Positions 34,455 through 38,591 of a stretch of DNA of 38,591 nt are shown here, one piece after another. The notes beneath the pieces were generated by a model, which saw nothing but the letters and a program-made list of their open reading frames with translations, was not told where the DNA came from and made no database searches. A program made the position numbers and the translations under genes. The first letter of the stretch is position 1. Every line of letters begins with the position of its first letter. The stretch comes from a bacterium (GTDB lineage Bacteria > Desulfobacterota > S145-22): the NCBI GenBank assembly GCA_029934085.1, contig JAOZMY010000011.1, positions 1 through 38,591 of the forward strand, read 5' to 3'.

Positions 34455-36014
34455 ATGAGTGACGTTCAAAGGGCACTGATCAGTGTGTCGAACAAGTCTG
34501 GTATCGTGGAATTCGCCAAGGAACTCGCCGCCATGAAGATCGAGATCATCTCCACGGGAGGAACCGCCGCCATGCTCAAAAAGAACGGCGTCCCCGTCAT
34601 CGAGATCAGCGACTACACGGGGTTCCCCGAAATCATGGACGGCCGGGTCAAGACCCTGCATCCCAAGATCCATGGGGGCCTGCTCGGGCTGCGAGACAAC
34701 CCGGAGCATGTCAAGATCATGGAAGAGCAGGAAATCCCTCCCATCGACATGGTGGTCGTGAATCTATATCCCTTCGAGGAAACCATCAAAAAGCCGGATT
34801 GCACGCTGGAAGAGGCCATCGAGAACATCGACATCGGCGGGCCCACCATGCTACGGTCCGCGGCAAAGAACTACCGGTTCGTAACGGTCATCATCGATCC
34901 GGACGACTACGAAACCGTCCTCAAGGAACTAAAGGAAAACGACAGGACAGTCTCAGAATCACTCAAGCTCCGCCTCGCCCAGAAGGTCTTCACCCACACA
35001 GCCCGTTACGACTCGCTCATCTCCACTTACCTCGACAAGGTCTGTGAGCCGGACGTCCCCTTCCCGGACACCCTCTTCCTCAACTACAAACGGGCCTCCG
35101 TCCTGAGATACGGGGAGAACCCCCATCAACAGGCGAGCTTCTACGTGGACGCCACGGTGGACGAACCCTCCATCGCCACGGCGGAAAGCCTCCAGGGCAA
35201 GCCCCTCTCTTACAACAATATCATGGACGCGGATGCCGCTCTCGAAACCGTCAAGGAATTCGATGAGACGGCCTGCATTATCATCAAGCACGCCAACCCC
35301 TGCGGCGCAGCCATCGACCGGGGAGACGACATCCTTGCCGCCTACAAAAAGGCCCTGGCCTGCGATCCTGTTTCCGCCTTCGGCGGGATCATCGCCCTCA
35401 ACCGTCCCATGACGCCCGAGCTGGCCGAGGCCCTCATGGACCATTTCGTCGAGGTCCTCATCGCCCCGGACTATCCCGAAGAGGCTCTGAAAATCCTTTC
35501 AAAAAAGAAGGACCTCAGGGTTCTGAAAGTTCCTCTCATCACCCCGCAGCGCAAGGACCTTTTCGACCTGCGTAAGGTGGTAGGTGGGCTCCTCTACCAG
35601 GAACGGGACAGCCATTCCCTCGATATCGAAACCTTCAAAACCGTGACCAAGCGGGCACCCTCGGACGAGGAAGTCATCGCCATGAAACTGGCATGGAAGG
35701 TCTGCAAGCACGTGAAATCCAACGCCATCGTCTACGCCAACGCGGAACAGATCGTCGGCGTTGGGGCCGGCCAGATGAGCCGGGTCGATTCTGCCCGTTT
35801 CGGGATTCAAAAGGCCCAACTGGAAATCAAAGGAAGCTGCCTGGCCTCCGACGCCCTCATCCCCTTCCGGGATGTTGTGGACGTGGCCGCGGAGGCGGGC
35901 GTCACAGCCATCGTGCAGACGGGTGGATCTGTCCGTGATAAGGAAGTCATTGCCGCGGCGGATGAGCACGGCATGGCCATGGTCTTTACCGGGTACCGCC
36001 ACTTCTACCATTGA
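34455..36014 (+). CDS. purH: Bifunctional AICAR transformylase/IMP cyclohydrolase
   Basis: Catalyses the last two steps of IMP synthesis. The 519-residue protein has an N-terminal IMP cyclohydrolase domain ([48 protein letters not shown]) and a C-terminal AICAR transformylase domain with [13 protein letters not shown] and the catalytic KH in [11 protein letters not shown]. Near-normal length and complete motifs. GAGAGGAG precedes the ATG. It is the first of three purine genes in a row. Confidence 0.97.
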   Translation: MSDVQRALISVSNKSGIVEFAKELAAMKIEIISTGGTAAMLKKNGVPVIEISDYTGFPEIMDGRVKTLHPKIHGGLLGLRDNPEHVKIMEEQEIPPIDMVVVNLYPFEETIKKPDCTLEEAIENIDIGGPTMLRSAAKNYRFVTVIIDPDDYETVLKELKENDRTVSESLKLRLAQKVFTHTARYDSLISTYLDKVCEPDVPFPDTLFLNYKRASVLRYGENPHQQASFYVDATVDEPSIATAESLQGKPLSYNNIMDADAALETVKEFDETACIIIKHANPCGAAIDRGDDILAAYKKALACDPVSAFGGIIALNRPMTPELAEALMDHFVEVLIAPDYPEEALKILSKKKDLRVLKVPLITPQRKDLFDLRKVVGGLLYQERDSHSLDIETFKTVTKRAPSDEEVIAMKLAWKVCKHVKSNAIVYANAEQIVGVGAGQMSRVDSARFGIQKAQLEIKGSCLASDALIPFRDVVDVAAEAGVTAIVQTGGSVRDKEVIAAADEHGMAMVFTGYRHFYH

Positions 36015-36025
36015 GAGGGGGTTTC

Positions 36026-37312
36026 ATGAACATACTCGTCATCGGCGGGGGCGGCCGTGAACACGCCCTCGTCTGGAAGCTAAAACAGGGTGACGGTGTC
36101 CAAACCGTCTACTGCGCGCCGGGAAACGCGGGGATCGCAGCGGAGGCTACCTGCGTGTCCCTCTCACCTACCGACCTGGAGGGGTGTCTGACCTTCGCGA
36201 AGGAAAAGGATATCAACCTAACGGTCGTGGGGCCCGAGGCCCCGCTGGTAGCCGGCATCGTGGACCGCTTCGCCGCGGCGGGAATTCCCATCATCGGACC
36301 TGACCAAAAGGCCGCTCAACTCGAGGGAAGTAAGGCTTTCACGAAGAGAATCCTCGAAGAGGCAGGGGTTCCCACGGCCGACTTCGAGATCTTCGACGAC
36401 CCCACCGAGGCCTTTCAAGCCCTCCAGGGGAAGTCGTATCCCCTCGTCGTCAAGGCGGACGGCCTTGCGGCAGGTAAGGGGGTTCTCATAGTCCAGGACC
36501 AAGGGGAGGCAGAAGACGCCATCCGGACCATCATGGAGGAAAAGGCCTTCGGAGACGCGGGAAACCGAGTGGTCTTAGAGGAATTTCTCCGTGGAGAAGA
36601 AGCCTCCTTCATCGTCCTGACCGACGGAGAAACCATTCTCCCCCTCGCCTCGTCCCAGGATCACAAGGCCATTTACGACGGCGACAAGGGTCCCAACACA
36701 GGTGGCATGGGGGCTTACAGCCCCGCGCCGGTGGTGGATGCCGCCATGCACGAAAAGGTGATGAGAACGGTCATCGAACCTGTTATCGAGGCGATGAATC
36801 GGCGGGGCACCCCTTATCGCGGCATCCTCTACGCGGGATTGATGATCGCGGACGACACGCCCTACGTCCTCGAGTTCAACGTCCGCATGGGAGATCCGGA
36901 AACCCAGCCCATTCTCTTCCGCATGGAAGGCGACCTGGTGGAAACGTTCGTCCGTCTCCACGAGGGACAACTCCACAAGGCCGAACTTGCCTGGAATCCC
37001 AATCCCGCCGTCTGCGTCGTCCTTGCCTCTGGGGGCTATCCCGGCTCCTATGAGAAGGGGAAGGTCATTACCGGCCTCGAATCCCTCGAAGGGAGATCGG
37101 ACGTTAAGGTCTTTCACGCCGGAACGAAACAGAACGAGCGAGGAGAGATCGTTACCAATGGTGGGCGTGTTTTAGGTGTTACGGCTGCGGACTCTTCCCT
37201 GGCAGCCTGCCGAGAAAAGGTCTATAAGGCCATCGAAGCCATCCATTTCGAGGGAATGACCTACCGAAAGGATATCGGCCTGAAGGGAATCCAACGGGAA
37301 AAGAACGTGTAG
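36026..37312 (+). CDS. purD: Phosphoribosylamine-glycine ligase (GAR synthetase)
   Basis: ATP-grasp enzyme that joins glycine to phosphoribosylamine. The 428-residue protein starts MNILVIGGGGREHALVWKL and contains GPEAPLVAGI, VKADGLAAGKGV and FNVRMGDPETQ. The ATG has GAGAGGGGG upstream; a TTG five codons before it (36011) overlaps the purH stop and is unlikely to be used. It is 11 bp after purH. Confidence 0.97.
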   Translation: MNILVIGGGGREHALVWKLKQGDGVQTVYCAPGNAGIAAEATCVSLSPTDLEGCLTFAKEKDINLTVVGPEAPLVAGIVDRFAAAGIPIIGPDQKAAQLEGSKAFTKRILEEAGVPTADFEIFDDPTEAFQALQGKSYPLVVKADGLAAGKGVLIVQDQGEAEDAIRTIMEEKAFGDAGNRVVLEEFLRGEEASFIVLTDGETILPLASSQDHKAIYDGDKGPNTGGMGAYSPAPVVDAAMHEKVMRTVIEPVIEAMNRRGTPYRGILYAGLMIADDTPYVLEFNVRMGDPETQPILFRMEGDLVETFVRLHEGQLHKAELAWNPNPAVCVVLASGGYPGSYEKGKVITGLESLEGRSDVKVFHAGTKQNERGEIVTNGGRVLGVTAADSSLAACREKVYKAIEAIHFEGMTYRKDIGLKGIQREKNV

Positions 37313-37322
37313 GAGGAAGGAT

Positions 37323-37847
37323 ATGCCCGTATCCAAAATCGCCGTCATCATGGGAAGCAAAAGCGATCTTCCCGTCGTGGAAGACGCCCTGAAAATTATT
37401 GACGACTTTCAGGTTCCGTTCGAAGTAAGGGTATTGTCCGCACACCGGACCCCCGACGCCCTTCACGCCTTCGTCCGGGATTTCGAAAAGGAAGGCGGGA
37501 AGGTCTTCATCGCCGTGGCGGGTGCCGCAGCCCATCTCGCCGGGGTTATCGCCTCCCAAACCTTGCTTCCCGTCATCGGCGTTCCCGTGCCCTCCTCCGC
37601 CCTCAACGGCCTGGATGCCCTACTCAGCACCGTCCAGATGCCGGGGGGGATTCCCGTCGCCACCATGGCGGTAGGAAAGGCGGGGATGAAAAATGCTGTC
37701 TACTTCGCCCTCCAGATCCTCGCCATCGAAGACACCACCATCAGGGATGCCCTAACCGCCTATCGGAAAGAAATGGTCGCAAAAGTCATGGCCGACGGGG
37801 AAACCGTGAAAAAAATTCTCGAGGAAAGACGCCATCAGAATCCTTGA
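37323..37847 (+). CDS. purE: 5-(carboxyamino)imidazole ribonucleotide mutase
   Basis: PurE-family enzyme of 174 residues that moves the carboxylate of N5-CAIR to give CAIR. The MGSKSDLPVVEDAL loop and SAHRTPDALHAFV (catalytic histidine) are typical of class I PurE; purK is not in the window, so class II (direct CO2) cannot be excluded by context. AGGAAGG precedes the ATG. The final codons overlap the probable start of the next gene. Confidence 0.95.
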   Translation: MPVSKIAVIMGSKSDLPVVEDALKIIDDFQVPFEVRVLSAHRTPDALHAFVRDFEKEGGKVFIAVAGAAAHLAGVIASQTLLPVIGVPVPSSALNGLDALLSTVQMPGGIPVATMAVGKAGMKNAVYFALQILAIEDTTIRDALTAYRKEMVAKVMADGETVKKILEERRHQNP

Positions 37848-38505
37848 ACTGAAAAACCTCCTAAAAAACCCGAATGAAATTGCGGCTATCTCGGAAACCC
37901 TTGCGAAGGGCAATCTCATCGTCTATCCCACGGAGACCCTCTACGGCATCGGATGTGATGCCCTCGCGCCGGGAAATCCCATGGAAAAGGTTGCCCACCT
38001 GAAACGGCGCCCCTCGACCCAACCTTTTATCTTCCTCGTCCCGGACAGGCGCTACCTGGAGGAAAACGGCATCGCCTTTCCTGAGGCGGGCAAAAAATTG
38101 GCGGAGCGTTTCTGGCCCGGCCCTCTAACCCTGATCCTCCCCGTTCCGTCCGAGTCACCACTCGCCACCATTGCCTTTCAGGGAAGCCTCGCCGTTCGCG
38201 TCTCCCCTCACCCCTTCGTCGAAGCCCTCTTCAAACACCGCCGCTTCCCGCTCGTATCCACCAGCGCTAACCTCTCCGGCGCCCACGAAGGCGACGCCCG
38301 TGATCCCGAAAGAATCGGGAAGACCTTCTCGGCTGACGTCGAATACTTCATCACCGAGGGCGTCTTGAAACCCTCCCCCCCTTCGACCCTTCTGGATGTC
38401 AGATCGAACCAACCCAAACTACTTAGGGAAGGCGCGATTCCTCTCAAGGAAATCACGGCGAAATTTTTGAATGACGAGAAATCTCGAAAGGTTGTAGGCC
38501 AATAA
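37834..38505 (+). CDS. tsaC: Threonylcarbamoyl-AMP synthase, TsaC/Sua5/YrdC family, no canonical start
   Basis: Makes threonylcarbamoyl-AMP for t6A37 of tRNA. Conserved residues are GNLIVYPTETLYGIGCDAL, HLKRRPSTQPFIFLV, RFWPGPLTLILP, LAVRVSPHPF and PLVSTSANLSG. The first ATG in frame (37981) would remove the conserved YPTETLYGIG motif, which lies upstream in an open frame. Between the last in-frame stop (37807-37809) and that motif there is no ATG, GTG or TTG. An ATC at 37834 gives (M)RILELKNLL, and GAGGAAAG lies 5 bp upstream, so a near-cognate ATC start is proposed. CTG at 37849 is an alternative. The start is inferred, the gene family is not in doubt. Confidence 0.85.
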   Translation: MRILELKNLLKNPNEIAAISETLAKGNLIVYPTETLYGIGCDALAPGNPMEKVAHLKRRPSTQPFIFLVPDRRYLEENGIAFPEAGKKLAERFWPGPLTLILPVPSESPLATIAFQGSLAVRVSPHPFVEALFKHRRFPLVSTSANLSGAHEGDARDPERIGKTFSADVEYFITEGVLKPSPPSTLLDVRSNQPKLLREGAIPLKEITAKFLNDEKSRKVVGQ

Positions 38506-38521
38506 TTTGTTGAAGGAAGGT

Positions 38522-38591
38522 TTGCTCTTAGAAAAGTTAAAGTCCGTTGAGGGCGGACGAATAATACAAGGCCATCTCCCTCTGGTCTTGA
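38522..38591 (+). CDS. Possible start of another gene, cut by the window edge
   Basis: From a TTG at 38522 the frame stays open to the window edge for 23 codons (LLEKLKSVEGGRIIQG is visible), with AAGGAAGG directly upstream. The spacing to the TTG is tight. No family is recognised from so few residues. Confidence 0.3.
   Translation, partial: MLLEKLKSVEGGRIIQGHLPLVL

Noticed and set aside
37800-37834. Programmed frameshift at the A7 run joining purE to tsaC
   Set aside because: The needed shift is +1 (or -2), whereas an A7 run favours -1; purE has its natural end and the ATC start with a ribosome site is simpler.
1-38591. Mobile elements, CRISPR arrays, prophage, rRNA or tRNA genes
   Set aside because: I looked for transposase motifs, regularly spaced repeats and tRNA cloverleafs on both strands and saw none.

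Overview
The window is a gene-dense bacterial chromosome segment of moderate GC, with almost no non-coding DNA and many 4-17 bp gene overlaps. It encodes an outer-membrane lipoprotein pathway (LolD plus a LolC/E-type permease, and Lnt), a Kdo/WaaP-type LPS kinase and a PilT-type ATPase, so the cell is a diderm (Gram-negative). DapL, the two-FeoA/FeoB set with a DtxR-family repressor, the zapB-like/zapA/6S RNA/rny/ymdB order, LarE, an AddAB-type nuclease and a DsrE-like protein together suggest an anaerobic deltaproteobacterium (Desulfobacterota or a relative). That placement is inference from gene content. I see no IS element, prophage, CRISPR array, tRNA or rRNA gene.

Layout. (1) 1-12762, minus strand: a nearly continuous run read right to left: a YdjM-like membrane protein, thpR, recA, pilT, alaS, larE, trmO, a methyltransferase, then lysS, lolC/E, lolD and dapL (cut by the window edge). 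Promoters are visible before the YdjM-like gene and lysS, and possibly before thpR. (2) 12836-16609, plus strand: zapB-like, zapA, 6S RNA, a long structured leader, rny (RNase Y), a YmdB-type phosphodiesterase and a DsrE-like protein. (3) 16647-20271: iron uptake. A sigma70-type promoter with an overlapping inverted repeat drives feoA, feoA2 and feoB; the DtxR-family gene faces them and its last 28 codons lie antisense to the end of feoB. (4) 20296-28098, plus: an AddA-like helicase-nuclease, an AddB-like Fe-S nuclease, a metallo-beta-lactamase-fold hydrolase and an alpha/beta hydrolase. (5) 28082-31075: LPS-type kinase (minus), fmdB-type zinc-ribbon gene (plus, own promoter and strong terminator) and lnt (minus). 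(6) 31117-38591, plus: sensor kinase, single-domain response regulator, LUD-domain protein, purH, purD, purE and a TsaC/Sua5 gene with no canonical start codon, then the possible start of another gene.

Themes. Translation and tRNA functions recur (lysS, alaS, trmO, tsaC, thpR), as do RNA turnover and regulation (6S RNA, RNase Y) and DNA repair (recA, addAB). Most genes are ordinary conserved ones. The observations most worth checking are the structured region between 6S RNA and rny, the missing start codon of tsaC, the feo operator paired with a DtxR-family protein of mixed metal-site type, and two genes whose predicted transcription start falls on the A of the ATG (possible leaderless mRNAs). 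I did not find a clearly new multi-gene system.
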